The position numbers and the translations under genes were made by a program. A stretch of 64,000 nt of DNA from Flavobacteriales bacterium (GTDB lineage: Bacteria > Bacteroidota > Bacteroidia > Flavobacteriales_F > PHOS-HE28), in contig JAGFIV010000026.1 in assembly GCA_024103275.1 (NCBI GenBank), forward strand, positions 1 to 64,000, given 5' to 3'. How positions within the stretch are numbered: the stretch's first letter is position 1; each line of letters starts with the position of its first letter. The notes beneath the pieces were generated by a model. It was given only the letters and a program-made list of their open reading frames with translations. It made no database searches and had not been told where the DNA came from. This document shows, piece after piece, positions 18,163 to 28,315 of this stretch.

Positions 18163-19257
18163 ATGGAATTGAAAGGCCTCAATATCCTGCTGGTTTCAAA
18201 CGAACCGTGGGGTGACGTGTGGTATTCCAAGCACAACTACGCGTACGAACTGTCCAAGCACAACCATGTCACCTTTGTCGGGCCTGCCGACCGCTGGATG
18301 CCCCGGTACCTGCTCGGATGCCACGTGGTGTGCGAGCCTGTCTCCGACCGACTCACAGTACTCCACTACAACAACGTACTCCCGGCAAAGCCGCGGGTTT
18401 GTTACCACGCGAACAATGCAATGGTCTCCCGGGCGATCCGCGAGCACCTGCAAGCACAAGGGCGGCCAACGGACTTGTTCATCAGTTTCGATCCGGCCCG
18501 GCTTTATGACCCCCGGCTGCTGGGGGCCAAGACTTCTCTCTTCATTGCGGTGGACAAGTACTTTTTCTCCCTGCCCGGCGAACGCTATTTGTACGCCAAG
18601 GTGGATGGCATCGTAACCATCAGCCGATCGTTCAACAGTCTGTACGCCCCCTTCCACAAACCGGTGCTCACCATCGGGCACGGCATCTCCTCCGAGGAGT
18701 TCGAAGCCTCGCCAGTTGAAACCGATCTAAGGAGTTTCGGTTTGTACATCGGCGGGATCGACAAACGCATGGACCTGTCGATGGTGGAACAATTGGTGCA
18801 GGCGTTCCCCGAGGTGCCTTTTGTGTTCATCGGACGCTTCGCGCTGCCCGGCCAGCCCTTGGCCGAAGACTTGTTCCTTCATGGCCGATATCCCAACGTC
18901 CGGTTCCTCGGGGTAAAACCGTTCAAGGAATTGAAGCGATGGATCGCGGCTTCGCACTTCTGCCTGGCACCGATGGACGTGAGCCTATCGGGCAATGACA
19001 TTTCGCACCATAAGGTTTTCCAATACCTTGCATTGGGCAAGCCCGTCTTTTCACCGGTCTTCAGCGAATACGGCAATATCGCGGAACTTCTGTACATGGA
19101 CAACGACCCACAGGCGCTGGTGAGGAAACTCGCCCATTTCCTGGAAGAGGCGGAAGCACCCGAACTGAGCGCTGCACGCGTGACCCGCATGAAAGGCCAG
19201 ACTTATGAGGAGATCCTCAAACGGCTGGAAGTGTTCCTGGACGAGATCGAGGGATAA
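18163..19257 (+). CDS. Glycosyltransferase, GT-B fold
   Basis: 364 residues from ATG 18163 (LNILLVSNEPWGDVWYSKH). The C-terminal half has GLYIGGIDKRMDL, NVRFLGVKPFKELKRWIAASHFCLAPM and YLALGKPVF, a pattern typical of GT4 and the TuaH-like branch. A longer in-frame start at 18103 gives a poor leader. It belongs to the run of plus-strand glycosyltransferases. Donor and acceptor are unknown. Confidence 0.82.
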   Translation: MELKGLNILLVSNEPWGDVWYSKHNYAYELSKHNHVTFVGPADRWMPRYLLGCHVVCEPVSDRLTVLHYNNVLPAKPRVCYHANNAMVSRAIREHLQAQGRPTDLFISFDPARLYDPRLLGAKTSLFIAVDKYFFSLPGERYLYAKVDGIVTISRSFNSLYAPFHKPVLTIGHGISSEEFEASPVETDLRSFGLYIGGIDKRMDLSMVEQLVQAFPEVPFVFIGRFALPGQPLAEDLFLHGRYPNVRFLGVKPFKELKRWIAASHFCLAPMDVSLSGNDISHHKVFQYLALGKPVFSPVFSEYGNIAELLYMDNDPQALVRKLAHFLEEAEAPELSAARVTRMKGQTYEEILKRLEVFLDEIEG

Positions 19258-19367
19258 CGGGAAATTTGCCGGGGGCCCCGTTCGAGGGCTGCACGGTCCG
19301 GGATATCTTGGCCGCGTCGCATTCACCCAATGCTTCCCGGCCGGCCCGTTCGAGCCGCTCGTTTGAC

Positions 19368-20492
19368 ATGCACATTGTACACACATTCTCCAATTGTTCC
19401 AGCGTCCCCTACATGAGCTGGTTTGCCGCCAGGGCCAGCCGTGAGGGCTCGCCCCGCTATTCGTTCATCCTCATGCATCCGGAACGGCCACGCATGATCG
19501 ATGAGATGGAGGCCTATGGCTTCAAGTGCATATGGATCAAATACAGCGACCGGCACCGCAAGCGGGGCATCCTGAAGACCTTGCCGCTGATGTGGTGGCA
19601 TATCCTGCGCCTGCGGCCCGATGTGGTGCACAGCCATCTGTTCGATGATTCGCTGCCCGCCATGATTGCCGCCTGGGCCGCCCGGGTGAAAGTGCGCGCC
19701 GTGACCAAACAATGGACGGGTGTGCACTGGTTGCAGGCACCCCGGTGGGTATGGACGGACAGGCTGATCAACCGGCTCGCCACACACTTGATCGCGGTGA
19801 CCGGAGAGTGCAAGCAATTCATGATCGACATGGAGCATGCCGATCCAGCAAAGATCCACCTCGTGCACCACGGCATCGACCCTGGTGCCGAGACCCGCGT
19901 GGATGCCGGGACCGTGGACCAACTGCGCCAACGCTTCCGGACGGAGGGGCGCTTCCCCGTGATCGGCACCGTGGCCCGCATGATCGAATGGAAGGGGCAC
20001 CGCCCCATCGTGGATGCCGCACAGGTCGTGGTGGAGCGCCATCCGCGGGCCCTGTTCCTTTTCTGCGGCATGGGCGAGCTGGAGAAGAACGTGCGAAAGT
20101 ACGTGGAGGAGAAAGGGCTCGCCGACCACATCCTGTTCACCGGCCGGATACCGAGGCCGGACATGCCTTCCTTTTACAGCCTGCTGGACATCTACCTGCA
20201 TGCCGCGCAACTGGAACCCTTCGGGTTCGTTTATCCCGAAGCCATGATGAACGCCGTGCCTGTGGTAAGCACACCCACCGGTGCCGCTCGTGATGCCTTG
20301 GAGGACGGCAAGAGCGGCATCCTGGTTGAGCGTAACGGCGCGGCCATCGCGAAAGGGATTGAACGCCTGCTGCAACTGGACCGGCACGCCATTGGCCAGG
20401 CCGGGCGCGAAGCCGCGTTACGCCTGTTTACATTCGACCGCATGTGGGCTGGCACCCTGAAGGTCTATCACCAAGCCCTTGGAAAGGAATGA
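19368..20492 (+). CDS. Glycosyltransferase family 4
   Basis: 374 residues starting MHIVHTFSNCSSVPYMSWFA. Standard GT4 features: RMIEWKGH after the interdomain linker, a LLDIYLHAAQLEPFGFVYPEA segment with the EX7E pair, and a basic phosphate-binding region. The next gene's ATG overlaps its stop (ATGA), so the two glycosyltransferases are translationally coupled. Confidence 0.92.
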   Translation: MHIVHTFSNCSSVPYMSWFAARASREGSPRYSFILMHPERPRMIDEMEAYGFKCIWIKYSDRHRKRGILKTLPLMWWHILRLRPDVVHSHLFDDSLPAMIAAWAARVKVRAVTKQWTGVHWLQAPRWVWTDRLINRLATHLIAVTGECKQFMIDMEHADPAKIHLVHHGIDPGAETRVDAGTVDQLRQRFRTEGRFPVIGTVARMIEWKGHRPIVDAAQVVVERHPRALFLFCGMGELEKNVRKYVEEKGLADHILFTGRIPRPDMPSFYSLLDIYLHAAQLEPFGFVYPEAMMNAVPVVSTPTGAARDALEDGKSGILVERNGAAIAKGIERLLQLDRHAIGQAGREAALRLFTFDRMWAGTLKVYHQALGKE

Positions 20493-21376
20493 TGAGCCCA
20501 GCTCCGGCGGTCTCCATCATCATCCCGGCCTTCAACGCCGCCCCATGGCTGAAGGATGCCGTCCACAGTGTGCTGGCCCAAAGCTATAGGGACTGGGAGT
20601 TGATCGTGGTGAACGACGGCTCCACCGATGGCACCTCGGCCTTGGCCAAAAGCTTCAACGACCCCCGGATCAGGGTGATCGACCAGACCAATGCCGGGGT
20701 GAGTGCAGCACGAAACGCGGGGATGGCCGCAGCCCAAGGAAATCTGTTTGCCTTCTTGGATGCCGATGATGCCATGCTGCCCGAAACGCTCAACCGCAAA
20801 GTGGGCACCCTCCGCAACAGCGGTGTGGATTGGGTGTTTGGCGACATGGCGCTGTGCAACCCGCTTTTGGAGCCGACCGGAGAAGCACTCATCGGTACCC
20901 GTGGTGATGTGCTCCGAACCGTGCTGCTGAACATCAGCACGGCCGTACCTGGAGCCAGCAGCAATCTTGTCATCCGCCGCCGGTGCTTTGAACAAGGTGT
21001 TGCGTTTGATACGAGCCTCTCCAATTCAGCCGACCAGGATTTCACGGTCCAGTTGGCCGCAAGATTCAGCTACCAGTATGTGCCCGATGCCGCCAACCTC
21101 TACCGCATCATGCCGGGAACCATGAGCAAGAACGTGTCCCGGTACCAAGAGGACCACCTGCGCTTTTTCCGGAAGGTCACGGCCCAAGGCTTCCTCCATG
21201 ATCGGCGGTTCCGGAATGAGTGTATGGCCAACGTATACTGGGCCATAGGTGGCAGCTGGTGGATCATGGCGCACAAACCTGCCAAGGCGATTCCCTTCTT
21301 CTTCAAGGCGGTGCTGCTGAACCCCCGCGTGCTCGTCAGGCCCATCCGCAAACGGGTGAAGCCTTGGCTCGGATGA
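20489..21376 (+). CDS. Glycosyltransferase family 2
   Basis: 295 residues, GT-A fold: SIIIPAFNAA, VVNDGSTDGT, GVSAARNAG and the metal-binding LDADD are all typical of GT2. There are no membrane helices. It starts at ATG 20489 overlapping the upstream stop; a second ATG follows directly. It probably adds one sugar of the repeat unit. Confidence 0.94.
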   Translation: MMSPAPAVSIIIPAFNAAPWLKDAVHSVLAQSYRDWELIVVNDGSTDGTSALAKSFNDPRIRVIDQTNAGVSAARNAGMAAAQGNLFAFLDADDAMLPETLNRKVGTLRNSGVDWVFGDMALCNPLLEPTGEALIGTRGDVLRTVLLNISTAVPGASSNLVIRRRCFEQGVAFDTSLSNSADQDFTVQLAARFSYQYVPDAANLYRIMPGTMSKNVSRYQEDHLRFFRKVTAQGFLHDRRFRNECMANVYWAIGGSWWIMAHKPAKAIPFFFKAVLLNPRVLVRPIRKRVKPWLG

Positions 21377-21442
21377 CCGGGCCGCCTTCCGGAAATTCAC
21401 CACGCCCAGCATGATAGCCCCCTACCAACCTCCCTTGCGAAC

Positions 21443-22792
21443 GTGAGCCTGAAACGAGGCATATTCTACACCTTCCTCACCCAGGTGCCTACCCTGCTGC
21501 TCTATTTCGTGGGCAGTACGCTAATGACCCGCATTTTGGGTGATGAGGGGCGTGGTGCCTTCGCACTGCTGCAAAACCAGGTGACTTTGATGACCATGGT
21601 GCTCGGCTTTGGCATGGGCATGGGATCCACCTACTTCACGGCGAAGGACAACGGCGACCCCACACGCATGGTCAGGGTCTGCTCCAGCCTGCTCATGATC
21701 AACCTGTTGGTCATACCCGCTTATTTCCTGGTCATTTTCTCCTCGCCGGCCATGCGCAAGGTCTTCCTGCCCGTTCAAGCCCTGCATTGGGGTTACTGGG
21801 CATATCTGGTATTGGCCGTGTTCTTGAGCCAAGTAAATTCCTTTATCAGCAGCATTTCGCTCGGTTTGAAGAAGTTCCGGACGCTAAACCGCATGAGCAT
21901 CTTCACGGCCGGGTGCGGTGCCTTGGGATTCTCGATGCTGTACATATTCAAGGACCGCATCGAAAACGAATCCACGTTGCCAGCGGTCCTTGGGGTAACC
22001 CTGTCCTATGTGATCCTCACCTCGCTGGTTTGGGTGACCATCTATGCCCGCACGGTGCAGGTACCTCCACGTCCCACCTGGTCGTGGACCGCGCTGAGGC
22101 CGGTGCTCGCCTTTGTCATGGTGGGCTACCTCGGCAATCTCATCAATCTGATCAACTACCGTTTCGATGTATGGGTGGTAGGCAGCTATGCCGGCACAGC
22201 CCAATTGGGGCTCTACGCCGTGGCCGTGGGGTTGGCCCAGCTTTTCTTTTACATACCGGAACCCTTTTCCAATGTTATCCAGCCCTACTTGTACGGTGAA
22301 ATGAGCCCGCAATTGTTGGCCAAGTTCAAGTTCATCATGCGACTGAACTTCACCACCGTGGCTTCCTTGTCCTTGCTGCTGGGCCTGGTGGCACCATGGA
22401 TCGTGCCCTTGCTCTTTGGCGAGGTATTCCGTGGCTCGGTAACCGCGCTTCGGTGGCTGTTGCCCGGGATCATCCTGGTCAGCTGTTCCAAATTGCTGGG
22501 GCCGTTGGTGGTGCAAGGCGGGTTCATCCGCTTCAACCTATACGCCGTGGCCCTTTCCGCCCTGGTCACCATTGTGTTGGATTTCCTGCTGGTCCCTTCT
22601 TGGGGGATCAAAGGTGCCGCCGTCGCCAGTTCCGTGGCCTACCTCACCAACATGGCCGTACAATGCTATGTGGTCCGTTTCCGGATGGGGATTCCCATCG
22701 GCGACATGTTCATTTTCCGAATTTCCGATGTGGTTCGGCTGCGCCAAGTATTGGCCAGCCGCATGCGGCCTGGCACGGCTGCACAAGCCTAA
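21443..22792 (+). CDS. Polysaccharide flippase (Wzx/MATE-like)
   Basis: 449-residue polytopic membrane protein with about 12-14 hydrophobic segments and the typical start MSLKRGIFYTFLTQVPTLLLY followed by RILGDEGRGAFALL. It is likely to flip the undecaprenyl-linked repeat unit across the inner membrane. The start is GTG at 21443; no better ATG is in frame. Its end overlaps the end of the minus-strand glycosyltransferase by 4 bp. Confidence 0.9.
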   Translation: MSLKRGIFYTFLTQVPTLLLYFVGSTLMTRILGDEGRGAFALLQNQVTLMTMVLGFGMGMGSTYFTAKDNGDPTRMVRVCSSLLMINLLVIPAYFLVIFSSPAMRKVFLPVQALHWGYWAYLVLAVFLSQVNSFISSISLGLKKFRTLNRMSIFTAGCGALGFSMLYIFKDRIENESTLPAVLGVTLSYVILTSLVWVTIYARTVQVPPRPTWSWTALRPVLAFVMVGYLGNLINLINYRFDVWVVGSYAGTAQLGLYAVAVGLAQLFFYIPEPFSNVIQPYLYGEMSPQLLAKFKFIMRLNFTTVASLSLLLGLVAPWIVPLLFGEVFRGSVTALRWLLPGIILVSCSKLLGPLVVQGGFIRFNLYAVALSALVTIVLDFLLVPSWGIKGAAVASSVAYLTNMAVQCYVVRFRMGIPIGDMFIFRISDVVRLRQVLASRMRPGTAAQA

Positions 22793-24006
22793 GCCCCTGC
22801 CAGCGCGCTGCGCAAGGCATCCACCATCAGACCGGTATCACGGCATGCCATCGCCGTATCCACGCAACGTTGTTGCAGGCAAGGCCCCTCCGGGCCAGCA
22901 ACCTCAGCCACCAAGGCTTTGAACGGGCCGTAGGGCACCTGCAGAAGGTCCGGCACTACCAACCCCACCCCGCGATCCCGCGTGAGCCGCCAATCGTCGG
23001 AAATTCCTTCCGGGACGATGATAGGCAGACCTGCTGCCCAGTACAGCGCACTCTTTACCGGTGTGCGAAACACTTGCGACGGGGTGGGCGGCACGGCGAT
23101 CACCCCGATATCTGCCACCGAAAGATGATCGGTCAGAAGATCGGAGTCCATAGGGCCCAGCACGGTGCAACGGCCTTCCAACCCCTTGTTGGCCATCCCC
23201 TCCTTGATAAGGCCGCCATGCTCCGGGAAGGTGATGACCAAATGATGTACCCTTACGTCCATGCCGCAGGTGGCTTCCATGAAACGCACGTATTCCGCTT
23301 CGCTGTAATACAACCCATTAAACTTGCCGGCATAGACCAGCACAACGCGGTCCCCAAGGTGTAGCGTGTTGCGCAAGGCGTGCCGCTTGTCGGCACGACG
23401 TGCATTCGCCCGCACATCCACCGTAACGCCCTGGTGCACCACCCGTGCCCGCGACCCGCTGTGTGCAATCAAGTCCACGGCAGCTTCCGTAGGGGCCACG
23501 ATCACATCTGCGTTCTGCAATTGTCTCCGTTCAAACCACGCCGCCACCCGGTATTTCAAGGATGCCTCGTGCCATACGCCAAGTTCAACCATATACCGGC
23601 TGTGCGGCTCGAAGCTCACCAGCACAAACCGGTGAAAGCCCAGGGAGCGCAATACGCTGGCATAAGACCCTGACATGGAAAGAAATGCCACAACCGTTTT
23701 CTTCCTGCTGCGCCGCGCGAACCATAGGCTTTTAACGCAGAAGAGCACCATGTTGCGCATGCGCTGCATGAATTGGCGGCCCTGGACATGGTACTTCAAT
23801 GGCTGCCAACGGATGCCCCGTGCGACCATGTCGTCCAATACGGATTGAGGCGGAGATGCCGTTCCTTCAGGTTCTTCCGTGAAAAACAGCATGGGCGTGC
23901 CTGGGTCTTCCTCCTGGAGGCGCATCGCATAGCGGAGCATGAGCAACGATACCAATGGATCGTTGATCCCATGGCTGCATACCACCACGACACACTCCCG
24001 TCCCAT
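22789..24006 (-). CDS. Glycosyltransferase, GT-B fold
   Basis: 405 residues. N-terminal VVVCSHGINDPLVSLLMLRYA, then a C-terminal lobe with VVLVYAGKFNGLY, a VADIGVIAVPP turn and the acidic region of GT4-like enzymes. ATG 24006 overlaps the stop of the upstream polymerase-like gene by one base (TGATG). Together the two form a minus-strand island inside the plus-strand locus, overlapping the flippase tail to tail. Confidence 0.8.
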   Translation of the reverse strand: MGRECVVVVCSHGINDPLVSLLMLRYAMRLQEEDPGTPMLFFTEEPEGTASPPQSVLDDMVARGIRWQPLKYHVQGRQFMQRMRNMVLFCVKSLWFARRSRKKTVVAFLSMSGSYASVLRSLGFHRFVLVSFEPHSRYMVELGVWHEASLKYRVAAWFERRQLQNADVIVAPTEAAVDLIAHSGSRARVVHQGVTVDVRANARRADKRHALRNTLHLGDRVVLVYAGKFNGLYYSEAEYVRFMEATCGMDVRVHHLVITFPEHGGLIKEGMANKGLEGRCTVLGPMDSDLLTDHLSVADIGVIAVPPTPSQVFRTPVKSALYWAAGLPIIVPEGISDDWRLTRDRGVGLVVPDLLQVPYGPFKALVAEVAGPEGPCLQQRCVDTAMACRDTGLMVDALRSALAGA

Positions 24007-25499
24007 CAAACAGCCACCGGCGTTGCGCTCCCTTCAACAAGGCCCACCGGGCCCGTCTTCTTCGCCGGCTTCCGTACCGGTTCCCCACGGAGGTAATTTC
24101 TCAATTCAAAACGCTTTCCACGTGCCTCGCACCAAAGCCGCTCCCTGTTCAAGAAGTCCACAATGAAACAGGCGCTGACCAGAAAGGGGATCAGTGGAAT
24201 CTTGAACCGCACCAAGGCACCGAAATTCGGCGTGGTGAGCCCAATGATGAAACCAAACACCAGTGCAAAGGACATGCACATCATGACAATGGGGCTGCCC
24301 CTAATGCAACGCAAAAAGAACCATACCCGCGTACGCCACAAAACCACCATTCCCATGATGAGGAGCCATGTGTTCTCCAAGGCGCTCAGCACCATGACAA
24401 CGCTTCGCGATTCCCAAAGGAAAGGCCTGAACAATGCAGCCATGATGGCGGTCGGGGCCCTTTTCAACATCCCGGTGGCCGTTCCATCGAGCTTCCCCAC
24501 ATCGAAGTAGTTCGAACCATACTCTTCGGCCCGCTGCATGTCGCGCTGAATGTTGATCGTGGTGGTCATGGCCTCATCCAAGCTGAACTTGCCCAACTGA
24601 TCCCCCAGGGCAACCAATAACGTGTACGCCCCAGCAACCAACATCATCAACAACATCGGCAGGGCCATAACCCGGATGATGGCATTCCGAAACTTGGCTA
24701 CCCGATAATAGGCAAGCCACAGCAGCGTCACTGGCATGAGGACCATGAAGATATAGGGCTTCAACATGAGTAACAGGCTTGCAGAGAGCATCAGGCCAGC
24801 GATATTGAAAAACAAATGGTCCCTTTTGAAAAACACCTTATCAAAACAATGGACCCACCAACATGTGGCACTGAATGTCAGCGTATCCTTCATTATGCCT
24901 GAGCCCCAAAAGGCGACGGAAGGCAAATAGAGGAACCCGATGGCAAGCCTATTCATCAAGGAAGGGAAATAGCCGACGAACGTCTGATAGCATCGCCAAA
25001 CCCCGATGTAGCAAATACTGGCGAGCAGCAGGGCGGTGAGGACATAGCTCCGGAACGTGATCAACACAAGCGGGGAAATGACCCGAACTACCATAAATGT
25101 GCGCGAATCGTTGAAGACATATCCGAAAGGTTGGGTACCGATTGCCGTGAACAAGTTCAGGTGGGCTGCATCATTTGGGCCAAAGAGCACTTGAAGGAAT
25201 GCGATAAAATCCGCGGCCGCCAGTTGGGTCATCGCCACCGCTGAATAGAAATAGGCAATTGTATCACCGCCATTGTAATAATAAAAGTAGATCAGGCTGA
25301 AGGCCAGCCCGCCCCCGACCTTAGCATAGAACCCCCATAGGAAGTGCTTGTACTCGGGTTCCTTGCGCAAGCGCATATTTTTTTGGCGGCTGAAATAGAG
25401 GAACGCGACCATGACGTACACGATGCTCATCAGCCACTCCCAAGGCTCTATGCCCACCTCTCCGAAATAATACACCAGGATCAACAGCATCGTGCCCAA
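24006..25499 (-). CDS. Polytopic membrane protein, putative O-antigen polymerase (Wzy-like)
   Basis: 497 residues with about 11-13 hydrophobic segments, a large periplasmic loop in the C-terminal half (about 290-350), and the late TTPNFGALVRFKIPLIPFL motif shared by many uncharacterised Bacteroidetes polysaccharide-locus proteins. Wzy proteins diverge so strongly that the call rests on topology and on having a flippase and glycosyltransferases alongside. GC content is lower than in neighbouring core genes, as is usual for Wzy. It could instead be a GT-C enzyme. Confidence 0.55.
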   Translation of the reverse strand: MGTMLLILVYYFGEVGIEPWEWLMSIVYVMVAFLYFSRQKNMRLRKEPEYKHFLWGFYAKVGGGLAFSLIYFYYYNGGDTIAYFYSAVAMTQLAAADFIAFLQVLFGPNDAAHLNLFTAIGTQPFGYVFNDSRTFMVVRVISPLVLITFRSYVLTALLLASICYIGVWRCYQTFVGYFPSLMNRLAIGFLYLPSVAFWGSGIMKDTLTFSATCWWVHCFDKVFFKRDHLFFNIAGLMLSASLLLMLKPYIFMVLMPVTLLWLAYYRVAKFRNAIIRVMALPMLLMMLVAGAYTLLVALGDQLGKFSLDEAMTTTINIQRDMQRAEEYGSNYFDVGKLDGTATGMLKRAPTAIMAALFRPFLWESRSVVMVLSALENTWLLIMGMVVLWRTRVWFFLRCIRGSPIVMMCMSFALVFGFIIGLTTPNFGALVRFKIPLIPFLVSACFIVDFLNRERLWCEARGKRFELRNYLRGEPVRKPAKKTGPVGLVEGSATPVAV

Positions 25500-25594
25500 A
25501 TGTCGGGGTTAACCGGGAACCATCAATGCCATAGGACACCACCTTCCAGCGGACCAAGCGGGCGCCCCGGCGGGTTTGTGGCTTTCTTTGCGCC

Positions 25595-26344
25595 ATGGTC
25601 GTCGGATCGGGGATGGTGGCACGTGCCTTCGCGGCATTCCAGGTTGATCCCGCTATCCTGATCTTCGCTTCCGGGGTTTCCAATTCATCCACCGCCACCG
25701 AGGCCGACCACCGGCGCGAACATGACCTGCTGGACAGTCAACCATTGCTTGGGCGACGATTGGTCTACTTCAGCACCTGCAGCATTTACGACCCATCCCT
25801 GACCAATTCCCCGTACATCCGCCATAAAAGGGCCATGGAGGACCATGTGAAAGCATGCACACCCGACCATACCATCTTCCGCCTGCCCAACCTGGTCGGC
25901 CATACGCCCAATCCCCACACCCTGTGCAACTTCCTGCGGGACCGCATCCAGGCCAATGAGCCGGTACACCTCCAAACCCGGGCCTGCCGCTATCTGATGG
26001 ACATCGACGCAGTAGCCTTGGCCTGTGGGCACATGATACGCAATGGGGCCTTTTGGGGGCAGACCGTCAATGTCTGCATCGATCCGTCGGCACCTCTGCC
26101 GCAACTGCTCCAGGAGATGGAACGGATCCTGGGCCGTACGGCCCACCGCCTGGAAGAAGAACGAGGGGCGTGCTACGAGGTGGAAAACGCTTCATTCAAA
26201 CAGTTCTGGACCATGGAGATGGGATTGCCGTGGCCGACCGGGCAACATTGGCAACGGGTATTGGCCAAATACTACGCCCCCCGTCCAGCGGCCGGCGGAC
26301 CATGGCCGGGCGCCACCGCCGACCGGCCTGAAGGGAACCTTTAA
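25595..26344 (+). CDS. NAD-dependent epimerase/dehydratase family protein (short SDR)
   Basis: 249 residues, short for a sugar-nucleotide SDR. An N-terminal VVGSGMVARAF nucleotide-binding loop, VYFSTCSIYDP and YIRHKRAMED (YxxxK) give the SDR pattern, followed by a reduced substrate domain. It is divergent from the Wzy-like gene across 95 bp. It starts a second plus-strand run with a methyltransferase, deacetylase and formyltransferase. Likely a sugar reductase or epimerase; substrate unknown. Confidence 0.75.
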   Translation: MVVGSGMVARAFAAFQVDPAILIFASGVSNSSTATEADHRREHDLLDSQPLLGRRLVYFSTCSIYDPSLTNSPYIRHKRAMEDHVKACTPDHTIFRLPNLVGHTPNPHTLCNFLRDRIQANEPVHLQTRACRYLMDIDAVALACGHMIRNGAFWGQTVNVCIDPSAPLPQLLQEMERILGRTAHRLEEERGACYEVENASFKQFWTMEMGLPWPTGQHWQRVLAKYYAPRPAAGGPWPGATADRPEGNL

Positions 26345-26392
26345 TTTCGACCAGGACCACGGCAACGCGCGTCCGCGCAGCCTCACCAGCCC

Positions 26393-27274
26393 ATGACTGA
26401 TTCCTTGTCCCGCCCTTGCCCCTTATGTGGATCATTGGACCGTTCCTCCATTCCGGTACCCAAGGGCCAGTATCTCGTCCGGTGCAAAGCCTGTGGCATG
26501 GCCTTCGTTGGCCGGGAACCCTCCATGCGCGAACTGCAAGCATATTACGGTGCCTATCCGGTCGTGGAAAACATCTCCCCGGTGACCCTGCAACGATATG
26601 ATGAACTGTTGGAGCGGTTCAGCTCCCATCGGATGACCGGCAGAATCCTCGATGTGGGCTGCGGCGGTGGCTCTTTCTTGGAACGGGCCATGGCCAAGGG
26701 CTGGGAAACCTGTGGAACGGAGTTCGGTGCGGGACCGATTGCTGCCTGCCGGGCAAAAGGCATCCGGGTCTTTGAAGGCCCCTTGCGCCCCGACGACCAC
26801 CCTGCCGAAGGATATGATGTGGTGTGTGCGTTCGAGGTAGTGGAACACTTGGTCCGCCCGGGCCCGGAAATCGACAACATGCTCAAGCTCCTCAGGCCAG
26901 GCGGGCTTCTCTATGTGACCGTGCCGAACTTCAACTGTCTGGCACGGCGCATGGATCAGGCCCACTGGAACGTCATCAATTATCCGGAGCACCTCAACCA
27001 TTTCACCCGCAGGACCTTGCACCGGATGCTGGAGGGCAAGGAGCTGAGGAAGGCTTGGCTCACCACCACCGGGTTCAGCATGGAACGCTGGATGACCAAA
27101 AAGAGACGGGACAAGGTGACGAAAACCGAAGCCCACCATGCACAGGACCAATTCAGGGAACGGATTGAAGCACGGTGGCACCTCCGCCTCGCCAAGGCCG
27201 CCATCAATTACCTCCTGGACCTGTCCGGCCTGGGCGATTTCATGAAAGCCGGATACATGAAGCCCGCACGTTGA
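26393..27274 (+). CDS. Class I SAM-dependent methyltransferase with N-terminal zinc ribbon
   Basis: 293 residues. Two CxxC pairs (CPLCG about 9-13 and CKACG about 33-37) form a zinc ribbon; the SAM motif is ILDVGCGGGSF, followed by CAFEVVEHL and LRPGGLLYVTVPN. This architecture is common for methyltransferases in O-antigen and capsule loci. Start at ATG 26393, 48 bp after the SDR. Confidence 0.88.
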   Translation: MTDSLSRPCPLCGSLDRSSIPVPKGQYLVRCKACGMAFVGREPSMRELQAYYGAYPVVENISPVTLQRYDELLERFSSHRMTGRILDVGCGGGSFLERAMAKGWETCGTEFGAGPIAACRAKGIRVFEGPLRPDDHPAEGYDVVCAFEVVEHLVRPGPEIDNMLKLLRPGGLLYVTVPNFNCLARRMDQAHWNVINYPEHLNHFTRRTLHRMLEGKELRKAWLTTTGFSMERWMTKKRRDKVTKTEAHHAQDQFRERIEARWHLRLAKAAINYLLDLSGLGDFMKAGYMKPAR

Positions 27275-27298
27275 TCGGCGGAAACACGGCATTCCAGG

Positions 27299-28315
27299 AT
27301 GGGAACCAAACGCTCACCCACCCGAAAGGGCTTACCGGGCACATTCGTTGTTTCCCTCGACTTCGAGTTGATGTGGGGCATGCGGGACAAGGATGGCTTG
27401 GAAGGATACATGAACAACTTCCTTGGGGTGCGCCATGCGTTGCCGCAAATGCTCGATGCCTTCGAGGAACATGGCGTGAAGGCCACGTTTGCCACTGTCG
27501 GCCTGCTCTTCTTCGACAACAAGGCGCAGATGGTGGCTAGCCTGCCCGGCATACGGCCCTCTTATGCCAACCAGTACCTTTCCCCGTACGAAAGCCATTT
27601 GGGACAGGTGGGTGAGGATGAGGCCACGGACCCACTCCATTTCGGTGCCTCGTTGATCCGGCTGATCCAGCAAAGGCCCCAACACGAGATTGCCTCCCAC
27701 ACCTTTTCGCACTACTACTGCCTGGAGCGCGGCCAGAACGAGGAACAGTTCGAGGCCGACCTGAAAGCAGCGGTCGAGGCCGCCAAGGCCATGGGCGTGA
27801 CATTGCGAAGCCTTGTCTTCCCGCGCAACCAGTTTAATCCGTCCTATCTGGCCGTTTGCCAAAACCATGGCATACAGGCATTCCGGGGGAACGAAAACAA
27901 CTGGTTGCACCAGGCGCGCAGCAACGACCAGGAAAGCCTGCTGCGAAGGGGAATGCGCTTCCTGGACACTTGGCTGGACCTGACCGGCCCAAATTGCCAT
28001 CCTTGGCCCCTGAAGCAGGCAGGATCACCCGTGAACATCCCATCGAGCCGCTTCCTTCGTCCGTGGGACCAGAGGTTGCGTATGCTGGAAAATCTCCGGT
28101 TGAAACGGATCACCCGGGCCATGGAACATGCCGCACACACCGGCACCATCTTCCATCTGTGGTGGCATCCGCATAACTTCGGGGTCCATACGGCCCGGAA
28201 CATCGCGGTGCTGCGCGCGGTGCTTGGTCATTTCAATCGGATGAAGGAGGAATACGGCATGCAAAGCCTTACCATGGCCGAAGTGGCCGACAAGGTCCTG
28301 GCCGATGCCTCTTGA
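27299..28315 (+). CDS. Polysaccharide deacetylase (CE4/NodB-like) family protein
   Basis: 338 residues. The NodB-type motif 1 appears as VVSLDFELMWG (Asp21 area) and motif 2 as HEIASHTFSHYY; a HLWWHPHNF segment supplies a late His. It may remove N-acetyl groups from a surface sugar. No signal peptide is visible, so the protein would act in the cytoplasm on a lipid-linked intermediate. It overlaps the formyltransferase gene by 11 bp. An amino group freed here could be the formylation substrate next door (inference). Confidence 0.82.
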   Translation: MGTKRSPTRKGLPGTFVVSLDFELMWGMRDKDGLEGYMNNFLGVRHALPQMLDAFEEHGVKATFATVGLLFFDNKAQMVASLPGIRPSYANQYLSPYESHLGQVGEDEATDPLHFGASLIRLIQQRPQHEIASHTFSHYYCLERGQNEEQFEADLKAAVEAAKAMGVTLRSLVFPRNQFNPSYLAVCQNHGIQAFRGNENNWLHQARSNDQESLLRRGMRFLDTWLDLTGPNCHPWPLKQAGSPVNIPSSRFLRPWDQRLRMLENLRLKRITRAMEHAAHTGTIFHLWWHPHNFGVHTARNIAVLRAVLGHFNRMKEEYGMQSLTMAEVADKVLADAS

